From Chionis minor (lineage: Eukaryota; Chordata; Aves; Charadriiformes; Chionididae): 64,000 nucleotides of DNA. Within the stretch, counting starts at the first letter, position 1. Every line of letters begins with the position of its first letter. The notes beneath the pieces are model-generated. The model made no database searches, had not been told where the DNA came from, and saw only the letters and a list, made by a program, of their open reading frames with translations. The stretch lies in the NCBI GenBank assembly GCA_013398295.1, contig VZSF01007799.1, forward strand, positions 691,361 to 755,360. Reading direction: 5' to 3'. Both the position numbers and the translations under genes were made by a program. Below are positions 13,482-24,972 of the stretch, piece after piece.

Positions 13482-13505
13482 TAAAATGGAAATTTTTCCA
13501 TTTTA
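13482..13505. repeat. perfect 11-bp inverted repeat with 2-base spacer
   Basis: The arm TAAAATGGAAA (13482-13492) is followed after TT by its exact reverse complement (13495-13505). The result is a short AT-rich palindrome able to form a cruciform or hairpin. No neighbouring gene gives it a role. Confidence 0.8.
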
Positions 13506-16500
13506 TGATGCATAATGCCATTTATGTGATACAAGAACTTTTTTGTTATGAAATGTAAATATTGACTGAAATGAGAAAATTCTGTTGTATTACCTAAGGA
13601 TAGGAAGTAACAATCCACCTCTTCATATTATATTTGTAATTCTTAAAATGAGAAATGTTTTAGGGGTCAAAGGAAGCAGCACCTTAGGTCAAAAATGGAA
13701 ATGAATACGAGCAGTCTCATCTCAGTTATAAATTTGCATGTACACATTTCAAATCTATCACAGCTGACAGAGAGGAACTTGACTGGCAGTTCGATTTAAG
13801 AAAGGCAGAAGACTGGAGTTAAAGGTAATTTCATTTACAGGTTGTATAGGTCTGGGAAAACATACACAACATCTCTGATACTATGCTTGATATCAGCTCA
13901 TGCTACAAATCTATAATCTACAATGCTTACAAAAAAATAGGAATTAATTACAAGCTCTCCCCATCCTCTGCCCCCTTTCTTCCACCACATATTATAAATA
14001 CTGCACTTGCAGAATGGATACTGATCAGTCTCTTTTATATAGCGGAGCTAAGCTTTCAAGGCATACAAACATCACAGAGAGACCTGTCAGTTAGACTCCC
14101 AGTCACTTTTGATAATATTTGGAAGAAAACAATGAACTCGGACCCTCTTTGAATACGGACAGAAAAAGGACTTAACAATGAATCCAGAAGTATAAGAACA
14201 GAAAAAAGCCAACAGAAACGGAATGCCTGTGAGTTGCTAAGTTTTAATATTGCTGAAATATAAAACTGGAAGCAACCTCTGTTCAGTGGTATATAAAGTG
14301 CTGGGCTTCATAATGCTTCTAGTATCTCCTTCATGATCCCAATAAAATCATTAACATTTCATCCATAATATTACAGCTGCTTCTTTATAGACTCCTTTCT
14401 AGCGCAAAACTGAAGTACATGCAATCTTAACAATGTTTGTGGAATAATGAGATTTGAATCAACTATGAGACTCGTAATCGTAATTGCCAAGAGGTGTGGG
14501 AAGAGGAAAACTCTCCTTTCCCTGTAATCTAATCAAACCCAGCAATATCAGCTTTCAGATTGCCATGTCAGCCTTTCCACTGAAGAGCTGAGCAGGAGGT
14601 GAGGAACAAATTAATCGTAAACATTAACGTAAATACCAAAGGTTCATACTGGTCATGCTAGGTAAGCCACCTCAGCAACATTTGTGCTCCCTCTTGCACT
14701 CTCTCACTTGTGCTCTGGCGCTGCTTTCAGCATCCCACCCCAACAGGCTGAAGCAGGAGCTGTATTTTGAAAGGTTTCCCAGCAGGTTGGTTGAAAACTC
14801 GAATTGCATGTTTTCATAAGGAGCCCACAAGAACTCAGAAATCAGAACCACTTCCAACTCATTTGAGGAGGAACTTTCAACTTCAGTTCTCAATCCAGAA
14901 AGAAGAGATTTCTGCAAGAGCTTTTAGAAAAGAGTCCCTAGTAGCTATCAGTGTTACAGCAAGGCAGAGGAAGGGACTGCCGTGGTGTTTGTGACAGACT
15001 GGAGTTTCAGCCTGTGCTGATACTGCATTATGGCTGCAACCACCTTGCTGTCCAGACATCTTGTCCCTGAGTCCTAACAAGTAGCAGTTGCAACTCACCT
15101 CTAGCAAGCAAGAGGAGACCTTGTCTGAAATTCTAAGAGCTTGCTTTGAGATTGGTATAATACTGTAGCCATGAAGATGAGACCACTGTTCAGGACAGTG
15201 TGACAGCTAATATGCCTGAGAGAGGTGAAAGACATGAATGGTGTCTTTCCCACACTTTTCCATAACTACCAAGGAGCCTGGGAGGCAGGCCTGGGGAGAC
15301 ACCGTGCCACTGCCGAGATGAATTTGAGGAACCATCAAGATTCTTGGATTATCTGTTCTCATAGCCAGCAGCAAAGCGCTAGAATTCAAGTAACTTGACT
15401 TTTCAAAACAGCTAGAAAGTAGGAACTCTCTTCACAACAAAAACAAGAGCAATCCCTTAATGGCTTCTTGATTCTGTGTATGCAAGTTTGTCTGGATTTC
15501 TAAAGCCACCCCTAAACCACATAAAGATAAAGAGATAATTTTTTAGTGTTATCCTTTGCATAAATAAGGGAAGACTCTGAAACCCTCAAGACAATCCCCA
15601 AGGCAGCGATGTTTGTTTGCCTACAAAAATATTTCAATGACCACTAACAGTATCACCTGTTTCTCATCTTTTGTATAAAACATACAGAAGCAAAGGTGAG
15701 CTATTTGATACACAGTGGAGTGAGAAAGCAGCTGGAATTACTGCAATTTATGCACAGCCAGCCAGACAAGCTGTTGCAACGCATGGTTATGCATTTTAGC
15801 ACAGCCTGCAGTTGGCACATTGCTTAAATAAAAGATATGATGTCCACACATTCGAAGCAATGACGGAGAGCTAATGTTCAGTTCCTTAGGAGTGGGCTGA
15901 TACTTCCTAATTATTATTTGGACTCACTTTTTGATAACGTAGTGCTGGGTTTTGTTTTATTAAGTAATAAATTTTATGAAATACATCCTTTATTACTAAA
16001 TACCAAACAACTCACTGCTGAAGTGAGTGATTTTAGATAAACTGCAGAATTGCCATTCTACTGGGCAGGCCATTTATGCACTAATGAGAAACATGGAATG
16101 AAACTGATATTGCTAGCAGATAATAGCATCCTCCTAGTGGCAGAGCAAATCTGGCAATTTTACCATCAGCTTCAATGTTAGTAGTGCAATGGCCAGGATT
16201 TAATATGCTATAACAAATTGAACATTATTTCAGATGCAATGTGCCATGGCTTCTATCTTACTTTTACTCATCTCAGTCCACCAAAATAATTCCAGGGACC
16301 TGGAGTTACTCTTTTCTCTACTTCTTTGCTGCATTAGGTTCAAGCAAAGCACACAGAAATAGAACTGACCCGAACAAATGACTGATGGTTTCTCTTGGGC
16401 TTCAAAGGCAAAAAAGGTGTAACAGGATAAAATGCAGCCTTTTACTGACTGTGGACTCTACCCAGAATAGAGTGGACAGAATAGAAGAAACAGAATCTGT

Positions 16501-16654
16501 TAGTACTCCTAACCAGAGACAAACACCTGGCAACTGCCAGCCAACATTTCCTTTGTGTTAGACACAGTTCCCAGTTCCTGGGAACACTTACATGTACATT
16601 AATATGCCCAGCTGTCAAATTGCCGAGGAGGACTGTTCAGATGGTGATGAAGTA
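13506..16654. other. AT-rich non-coding DNA
   Basis: No gene, RNA or mobile element is recognised. The 60-90-codon open frames around 13.9 and 14.7-15.1 kb overlap one another on both strands and look like chance frames. Confidence 0.5.
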
Positions 16655-16700
16655 TATATCAAATAATAAATATAAATAATAATAAATATAGAATAATATA
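16655..16700. repeat. (AAT/ATA)n AT-rich simple sequence
   Basis: This is an imperfect run of AATAATAAATATA-type units directly upstream of the telomere-like patch. Confidence 0.8.
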
Positions 16701-16750
16701 TAAACCCTAACCCTTAGCTAACTGTAACCCTTAACTAATCCTAACTCTTA
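16701..16750. repeat. degenerate telomere-like (CCCTAA)n patch
   Basis: The plus strand contains CCCTAACCCTTAG, then CTAACTGTAACCCTTAAC, then TAATCCTAACTCTTAG. These are six to seven imperfect copies of the vertebrate telomere unit (C-rich strand on plus). It is short and diverged, so it fits an old interstitial telomeric sequence of the kind attributed to double-strand-break repair or microsatellite origin. It adjoins an AT-rich simple repeat, which fits a fragile or repaired site. Confidence 0.65.
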
Positions 16751-18574
16751 GTTTTGCAACCATTTTAAACCTACCAACATAGATTAAAAACTCGTTTCAT
16801 TAATCTAGTAAATAACTGTGAATTTATTGTCAACTTGCAGAAGATGCATCCTGTGGTTAAGGCATTCATGGTCAGGGTGGAGGGTCCAGTTGATGGAGTC
16901 TTCTGTACCAAAGGACAGTGGAAACAGTATAAACAGAGAGAGAAATGATTTGGGGCTGTCAGTACAGGCAGAGACCCGGACTCTTGATGTAAGTACTAAC
17001 ACAGAATGTTCACTGTGCCCTGCTAAGAAAACAGCCAACCTAAATTTACAATGGTAAATTAGTAACTAGCCTATTCTATTTTTCTTCACTGTATGCCAGA
17101 TACCGGTGGTTTTATTTTATTTTTTATTCATTATTATATAACATAGTGTTTTTATTTTTATTTGCTAAGCATTACGGTTTTCTCCATCTCAATTTGATAA
17201 TTAGGTAGCCCGTGGTATAAAAAAAATTCCTTACAACTGAATTCAGTGCATGAACATTGGTGGCTTGCTAAGTGCTCTCGTGTTGTAAGAAAGTTTCTTC
17301 TGAGACATGCTCACAAATGAAGCAGAACTACCCAATCCCTCTTGGACAAGCTGATACCCTGGAAAGCAATAAGCCAGTGAGCTTGTTCTGTTGGCCTCCA
17401 AGATATGAGCAAATAGTAAATTTAACTTCCAGGAAAAGTAGCACAGAAAGCAGACCTGCGAGGCAAATATCTGTAATGCAGATACAAGCAACACTAAGGC
17501 ACAGAAGTTCTTGTTACTGTCCCAAAACACTCTGCTGTGACAGGGAAAGCACAGACATCCCTATTCTATCAGTCAATGTCTCGCAGCAAGTAATTTTTCA
17601 CCAGTGATCAGGAAGCTTAGAGCTCTCTCTCATCAACATCCAGGGAACTGAACTAGATCCTGGTGGGTGCAGAACACTTTGCCCTTCTGGTAATGTAGTT
17701 TGTGTTTTAGATTTTGTTTGTGACAAGCTTTGCATTTTGCTTGGGTTTAACATGGCATTACAGCTGATAGGTGTTTCACCTTGTTACTGACAGGTCCAGA
17801 GATACCACAACCTGGGAAAGGAAAACAAGTGCCTGCAACAACTGACTGACAAGCCTAAAACACATGGGAGAAGACCATCGCACAAGAAATAATGGCTTAG
17901 AGAAAAACAAATTAGGAGCCGATTTATATTCCAGGAGACATTTTATTGCCTGCCACTCTCCATCCCACTGAAATATTGTGATGGATTGGGGTGAGTGAAG
18001 AGAATTGCTAGCTGTTAGTAATGACAATTTGAACAATGAGGTGGAGGAAACACCCCATGCTCTGCCTCGCCCCAGAACACAGTTAGCTTATTGTGGAGGG
18101 AATCAAAGAAGGGAATACGACCCACTAGTCACTGGAGGCACCTTGGGATGTGTTGTTCACATGCACACCAACACTGTGGGCATCCCTAACTCCAAATTCC
18201 GGTCAATGTTAAGGTCTGTATTCTAAAGACAAACTACTAAAAGGGAATTGAAGATGGAAAGCAGATTAAATAGAGCTCTAAGCTCTACATGCTCTCCACA
18301 GAGGTGCAAGCCAGCCAGCAGTTACTTGTCAAAGCATGGGAAGAGATCTAGCCAACTTTGCCTACAAAAATCTTGGTGAAAGGGGTGGGAACATGTTCTG
18401 AAAATGGTAATAGACTAAAATATATTTGAGCTCTTTCCATGAAAAAAATTTAATCACAGGGTGACTGTGCAAGCCAGGCCACTTCTGAAATGATACTATT
18501 GCAATTACTGTCATCATTATGAACCTGCATAGATAGGCATTTGGCTTTCTGAAGATAAGTGTTAACCCTGCACA
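16751..18574. other. non-coding DNA
   Basis: No named repeat or gene is visible. Overlapping open frames at 17243-17607 on both strands have no recognisable similarity. The region runs up to the truncated 5' edge of the CR1 at about 18575. Confidence 0.5.
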
Positions 18575-19512
18575 TGGAAAGGCACATGGAAAATAAGGAG
18601 GCAACCAGTGGCAGTCAACATGGCTTCACTAAGGCCAAATTGTACCTGAAAAATTTGGTGGCCTTCTATGACAGGGTTACAGCATTGGTGGATAAGGGAA
18701 GAACAACCGACTTCATCTACCTGGACTTGTGCAAAGCATTTGACACTGTCCTGCATGACATCCTGGTCTCTAAATTGGAGAGACATGGATTTGACTGATG
18801 GACCACTCAGTGGACCAGGAACTGGCTGGATAGCTGCACTCAAAGAGTCACAGTCAATGGCTCAATGTCCAAGTGGTAAGCAGTGACAAGTGGTGTTCCT
18901 CAGGGATCAGTACTGGGATCAGCACTGTTTAACATCTTTGTTGGCAACATGGATGTTGGGATTGAGTGCACCCTCAGCAAGTTAACCGATGACACCAAGC
19001 TGTGTGGAGTGGTTGACATGCTGGAGGGAAGGGATGCCATCCAGAGGGACCTGGACAGGTGTGAGAGGTGGGTCCATGTGAACCTCATGAAGTTCAACAA
19101 GTCCAAGTGCCAGGTCCTGTACATGGGTCAGGGCAATGCCATGCACACATACAGGCTGGGTGGAGAATGGATTGAGAGCAGCCCTGAGGAGAGGGACTTG
19201 GGGGTACTGGTGAATGCAAAGCTCAGTGTGAGCCGGGAATGTGCACTCACAGCCCAGAAGGCCAACTGCATCCTGGAATGCATCAAAAGAAACATGGCCA
19301 GCAGGTAGAGGGAGATGGTTGTGGCCCTCTACTCCACTCTTGTGAGACCCCACCTGGAATACTGTGTGCAGTTCTGTCCCCTAAACATGGGGGACATGGA
19401 CCTGTTAGAGTGAGTCCAGAGGAGGGCCACAAAGATGATCAAGGGTTCACCTCTGCTGTGAGGACAGGCTGAGAGAGCTGGAGTTGTTCAGCCTGGAGAA
19501 GAGAAGAGGCCT
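18575..19512 (+). mobile_element. CR1 LINE, internal reverse-transcriptase fragment
   Basis: This is a plus-strand CR1 fragment covering most of the ORF2 reverse transcriptase. It begins near the GSQHGF motif that precedes the palm domain and runs through the C-terminal part ending in a GLFSLEKRR-like segment (ELFSLEKRRG here). Both ends are missing: there is no endonuclease or earlier part, and also no 3' UTR or octamer tail. Loss of the 3' end is unusual for a LINE insertion, which normally keeps it. Post-insertion deletion or recombination is therefore inferred. The sequence is diverged, with several stops and at least one frame change, so it is an old copy. Confidence 0.93.
18580..19472 (+). 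pseudogene. CR1 ORF2 reverse transcriptase, broken
   Basis: The protein was the LINE reverse transcriptase that copies CR1 RNA at the target site. Motif A reads [10 protein letters not shown] (18718-18747) and keeps its aspartate. Motif B reads [10 protein letters not shown] (18889-18918). Motif C reads LTDD (18982-18993), where the usual FADD has changed around an intact DD pair. The longest uninterrupted piece is 18883-19308, and a [11 protein letters not shown] segment lies just downstream after a stop. In-frame stops occur at 18796 (after ERHGFD), shortly before motif B, and after NMASR near 19306. The reading frame is lost again after 19430. It cannot make a functional enzyme. Confidence 0.92.
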
Positions 19513-22500
19513 GTGGTTACATGGACAGGAAGGTAATTAACAGAGGACTGTTCCCTGAGTTCTGTCTTGCACGGACCAGACAGCCAGCACTGACATACGT
19601 ACTTCTTTCCTAATCTTTTTGTGATCTTTTCCTTTGTTGAGGGATTTTTGAGCAACAAGAAATAAATTCTCAGAAGAATCAGAGGAGACTAGTTGTAGGA
19701 TGAGACTTTGCGAATAGCCATGTGGATGGAGAATTACTTTATTCTCTGTCCTGGGGTTTCTAATGACCTGAACTAGACAGCACACCACTCTATCTGAAAG
19801 AGAAATGTTTGGGTCATACCATGGCAGAAGCGATGTCTTCCTCATGCAGGTTTCTGTGATCTCAGAGAGAGACTGAGCCTCAGGACACAGTAAAAGTAGG
19901 GATAAGAGATCAAAGGAAAAGTTGAGTTTAGAAAGCACCCAGAAATAAGGAAGGAAAATTCCTGAGAGGAAAATCTCAAACCTAAGGGGGTTCAACAGTT
20001 AACAGTCAGAAATACTTTGAGTCTTGTAAGGATGTGGATTGTACAGTAGGACACATTAATAGCAACGTCACTACGTGTTTTTTCTCTGATCTCTGGCATT
20101 TCAGATTCAACAGATTTGTTGTTAGGAGAATTGAGGAGAGGCCAGAATAGAAACTGTCCACCATGTGAAGGGCTTGATTTGAAAACATCCTGGAGAAAAA
20201 GATTCTTCCTAAATCTTACAGAGGGTGTGAGATAGCTTCTGTGTCACTTTCCCCTTTTGGGAGAGAAAAAAGCACACAACATGTCCAACTGGTGTGCCAG
20301 AAGTTGAAACAGTTGAAGCAAAATTAGGTAAATAAGAAAGAAAGGTTAACACACTTTAATCTCATTGAATAAATGCCATATGTGCTCAGTGAGTAAACAG
20401 GACTCCAACTCAATCATGCCACTAAGGAGATATGAAAGGATTGGAGATACCCTTGTCCCTTTTGTATTACTTGGGCACAGGTGCTGGAAGGCTACAGAGG
20501 GTGAAGGATGCCACCTAAGGACCAACATCAGACTGCTAGAAGGCCTCCTCTACATGTCATACAATGACAGAAAAAAGAAGGACTTTATTTGCTCTGTCAT
20601 ATCTGGTAGAGACAACCACAAGTCACCCTATGTATTTTAAGACCAGTGTTCGGTTTTTTCAGCTTCTAAGCATCATTTGCATGATCCTAACATTATGAGC
20701 ATTGTGGAACTTAATGTCAGGCGTCTTTTTAACTCAGCAAAAGTGTCTCTTCTAAAATATTCTATCATGTTCTAGAATAATGCACAAAATGTACCACCCA
20801 TAAACCCACTACACTTAAAATACACATGCATTAAAAAAACTAACAAGCTAGAAGTTGTTAAGTTCTCTGCTTTCCTTCTCTCACTTAGACATACAAATGT
20901 TTTTACAGAATGGCTGAATGATAACACAAATCATTTCTCTCCAGGTTTTAGTAAAGGTCAAGCAGTTCAGGTGAGCATCTCATGATTCCCAATATGAGTA
21001 GGTCAATCCAGCCTAATGCATCCAAGAAAAACAGCTAGGAAACATTCTATAGAAGATGATTGCTGTAAGTGGTAAAAAATGATGAAGCTGAATCAAAGTG
21101 TGAGAAATCACAGAAAAATAAGCTTGAGTTTATAACTAAAGGTTTTGACAGGATGATCAGATAAGTGCACAATTGCAACCGTGAGCAAGGAAATTTGATG
21201 GACGGTTCTGATGATACTTTGTCTGCACTAATATCTGCATTTCTGAGAACCTCTTTCCCAGAAAGAGCTTAAGCAGTGGGAATTACTAAAAAAAACATCT
21301 AAAACAACCAATAAGGAGAATGTATTGTGCTGCAGAAACTAAAAAAGATTAAAATAGCTAAATATGAGGAGATCAGCTAAGCAGGAATTTCCAGAAGAAG
21401 AGGAAAATGGTGTACCAATATGTAGAGCATATAAACACACAGAAGAGGTAATCAGTGAGGACAAGGTGGATGATAGGTTAGTGGAGTGACAGTATAAACT
21501 TAAAAAAAGAAAAAGGAAAACAAAGGGAAAAGTGTAGTCCAGATGATAAGAAAAAAATTTTAGACAGCAGTATCTATTCAGCTGTGAAATATTCTCCCAG
21601 AGCATAAAGTAGTTCTATAACCTATGACATTTTAAATCCACAGTAAACAATTCACTAACATTAAAAAAAAAAAAAAGTAGGAAAGTTTTGGCTCTGGACA
21701 AAGTGACCTAGTCCACTTCTGTATGTTAAATGTTTAAAATTCAGTGAACACTTATATTATCCATTTCTCCAAAAAGTGGCCTCATCAAATGGTGGAATTT
21801 CTAATGTTTCATGCCCATCTAAATCATGGTTCTACATATGGTACTTCACATGTTCACCATCCAACATTAATAATAGAATTTTCATTATGTAATACTAAAA
21901 AAGAGATTTAATTTATATAAAAGAAAAAGATCTGAAAATGTATTATCCAAGTTGCAGGTGTGCTGTGAGGTGAGAGAGCAATCATCAAGATCATTATTAT
22001 AGTACATTAGTGTCTAATGGTGTGTGATAAGGATTGTAAAATGCCTACTATGTTCTTAGCTATCTTTCATTTCGCATTCAGCGACAAAATGAAAATTATC
22101 TGTATTGTATGTATACACTAAATGATTGAGAAAACAGAAAGCAGTATCAAATGCTCAGAGATGTAGAGCAGAAACCCAATAATACATAAACAGAAAAAAA
22201 AAAACCCCACAACTTTTTCATTTTTATAAACAGCAGTGCCAGCTTTGGAAAAAAAGACCCATAAGAAGGTGCTGAGATGGTATGTTGAATAAAGCAATTT
22301 CAGTTTCCTAGGGTCTCTTAAAAAAAAGGTGGTAGTGTGTGTGTACACGTCTGTGTCCATGTACACATATGCACAAAAGACCACCAATTTTATACACAAT
22401 TTTTAAACAAAATGTCTTTCTTCCACCAAAGTTGACTTTTTGAGCAAAAGATGCCCGGCTGAATCAATTTGAACAGCAACATGGAATTTGGCAGCAATCC

Positions 22501-24259
22501 ATTTCTGCTGAGATTAAACCAGCTGCTACCGAATCCATTGATCGTTTTAGGTATTGATTTGTTAATTTAATAAACCCCAAAGTTTTAGAATGTGAGCAAA
22601 TTCACAGTGCTGAGGAGACAGGATTTTGATAAGCTCTGCTGCCACACTAAGCTGGTAACACTGTCAAATGAGAAAATCACACATGACTTAAAATATTAAA
22701 GATTTTCAATGTGGCAGGTTGCTTAAGATATGATCCAAATAGAAATGTTGCCTGTTAGAAAAAAGCTCTCGAAATTAAAAAGGAGAATCTAAAAACAACA
22801 TATCTGCTATCTTTGTCTCCTATCTACTAATATCAGCGATTAAAGCAATTTTGCCATCTTTCATGCTCCTATTTGCTTTGAAGAGCCAGACTATCTTTAG
22901 GAGAAAATAACAGATTCTATTCTTATTACAAAGAAAATTAGCACAAGATTTAAGCGTCAGGTTCTCCCTGAGATAGTTCCACGCCACACCAGTCCTTACT
23001 GTGCAACTCCCAGCTTTTGTTCTCAGTCAAAACTGAGAAGAGTACACAGGCAGAGACTTTGCAGTCTAAACATGCCATGCTTTTAGTAGATGACCAATCT
23101 GTACCGCTGGCACTCCGATTCTGTCGCCTTGTTCCCTACTGGAGGCACTGCACCCCTCAGGATGCACTCATTTTCTCATGGATTCAGTTCACGCAAATGC
23201 ACGTTTGTGACTCAGAGGGCCATAGCTGTAGCTGGGTAGCGAGACCGCCAAACTGACAGAGTGACCTCTCCTGCTGGTGGTGTTTAGAGCACATCAGCTA
23301 TTTAACACAGAAATCGTTTTTCCCTGGAAAACGCTCCTTGCAGAAAATTGATGTTTTGGAAAAAAAGAAGTTGTAACAAATCTGTAACAACCTGCCTGTT
23401 TTCCTACCAGCTGTCCTGAAGAACTGCTGGGGATCCCAGGCTGGGAACAACTTGGGCTCCAACAGACTGACCGATCACAGAGGTACCATGTAACAACTCC
23501 TAGCGGCTCTGAGGTGAATTTGCTGTTTGGACTGCATCAGAGGAAGGAATTAAAACATTTTCAGTGTTTCTGTCTCCATCAAACAGATCGAAGCTCTGTA
23601 TTCCCAGCACAAAACTGAAATAAGCGAAGTATGTGAGAAAACATAATTATTACTGTTGAGGGAAGTAGTCTCCCAGGTAGAAAATTTTCCTGAACAGGAA
23701 TTAGCTACAAGATTAGTGATAGCTCAGTTTAGCCTGCCATACCACTCATAGATGAGCACCGTAGGCTGCATCAACACTTAAGGACAAGAGTACAGTGCCG
23801 TTAGCTAAACCTGACAAAACAGAATGAGACATAGAGGAAAATCTGGCAAACACAGGACTGACTCCAGCTTTATCATGGGCTTCCTGAGGAAAAGGAGAAC
23901 AGAAGCCTTGACATCGTCAGGCTTTGGCTGCTCAAACTATTCTCCAAAAGCCTGTAGCTGCAATAGTGAAAAGCACCTTCCAAACACACACTATTCTAGC
24001 TGTATAAGCAGAGAATTTTATATATAAAAATGTATATATAAGCACCCAGTTTCTATGTTTTTTCAAATTACTGATAAAGAGTCGCAACGCACTAGAATGG
24101 AAATACAAGTTTCTGTTTGAATGCATTTTGAGAATTTGTTGCAGTCTTAATTGAACTTTTTTCCACTGGAACAAAGAGGACACATGGAGATGCACAAACA
24201 GTTGTAGGGGGATACTGGCAAGGATATACATTTTCTCCTCAAAAAATTAATCTAGAAAG
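19513..24259. other. AT-rich non-coding DNA with short homopolymers
   Basis: No gene or dispersed repeat is recognised in about 4.7 kb. A runs occur at about 21663-21676 and 22195-22206. A short TG stretch occurs near 22333. The 152-codon minus-strand frame at 19537-19995 has no recognisable domain and is treated as chance. Confidence 0.5.
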
Positions 24260-24812
24260 TGTGAAGATTGAAAGAGAGGGGGAACAAACCCTAGCCAACT
24301 TCCACCTGAAAGGGTTGGATCCCTGACTACCCCTGACAAAGGCAATGTATAAAAGCTTTACTTGCATTCTTAGGTTTCGCTTGCATCTTTGTAAATGTCC
24401 CTTCCCCTGCAAAGATAGTTTTAATTATTTGCTGGGCAAAGCTGACAATAGTACATGTAACTCCTTGCCTGATGGGATTAACAGACCTTGAGCAAAATCC
24501 TGTATAAATCACTGATAACAGGAACTAGTTTGTACCTAGATAAACACCAGAGGACCAGATTAAACTGACTCCTTGTAACATTCTGAGGCCAAAAGACTGA
24601 TGAGCTACCATATATGGACAAAGGAAACCCAAAGTTCAACTAGCGGACAGAGCGATGAAGACTACTTACTTCATCCCTCGACCCCCAAAGACCACCAAAG
24701 CAGTCAAGTGCGCATGCGGAATGGACATTTACATATATTAATGAGTTCCAGGAAATCTCATGCATATTTAGATTAAGTTCTCAGAGCACTCATGGATATG
24801 TATAACTTTATT

Positions 24813-24820
24813 TATATAAG
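24813..24820 (+). promoter_or_regulatory. TATA box of the solo LTR
   Basis: TATATAAG lies about 70 bp upstream of an AATAAA hexamer inside the LTR-like block, which is the spacing expected of a U3 promoter followed by a short R region. Confidence 0.55.
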
Positions 24821-24887
24821 CTGTGCAATTTAGCTAGTTCATTGGAGCACTCATGGTGGAGGTATCCCCAGTGCTGCCCAGAGCCAT

Positions 24888-24893
24888 AATAAA
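24888..24893 (+). promoter_or_regulatory. polyadenylation signal of the solo LTR
   Basis: AATAAA sits in GCCATAATAAAGAATTCC, downstream of the TATA box and upstream of the U5-like end. It is the canonical R-region polyadenylation signal if the LTR call is right. Confidence 0.55.
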
Positions 24894-24972
24894 GAATTCC
24901 TGCCTTCTAAAACTACAAAAAGTCTTAGAGGGTTTTCCTTATCAGCCAACTTTTATGGCATCACATCTACAA

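Larger units (their letters stand above)
24260..24972 (+). mobile_element. probable solo LTR of an endogenous retrovirus
   Basis: This roughly 0.7-kb block has the order of signals expected in an avian retroviral LTR. A long U3-like part holds CpG-containing words (GTGCGCATGCG) and is followed by a TATA box (24813-24820). A short R-like region with a polyadenylation hexamer comes next (24888-24893), then a U5-like end closing with TGGCATCA-type sequence near 24970. No primer-binding site, gag, pol or env sequence follows, so it is read as a solo LTR left by recombination between LTRs, or as an isolated LTR. The exact 5' edge is uncertain: TGTGAAG at 24260 is one candidate and TGTAACA at 24573 another. 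I could not find a convincing target-site duplication. The assignment is by signal layout and texture, not by a database match. Confidence 0.6.

Noticed and set aside
19537..19995. 152-codon open frame on the minus strand next to the CR1 fragment.
   Set aside because: It is not CR1 ORF2, shows no domain and has leucine/serine-rich chance composition.
22331..22375. Short TG/TGTAC alternating stretch as a microsatellite.
   Set aside because: Only a few units, heavily interrupted; not worth calling as a repeat.
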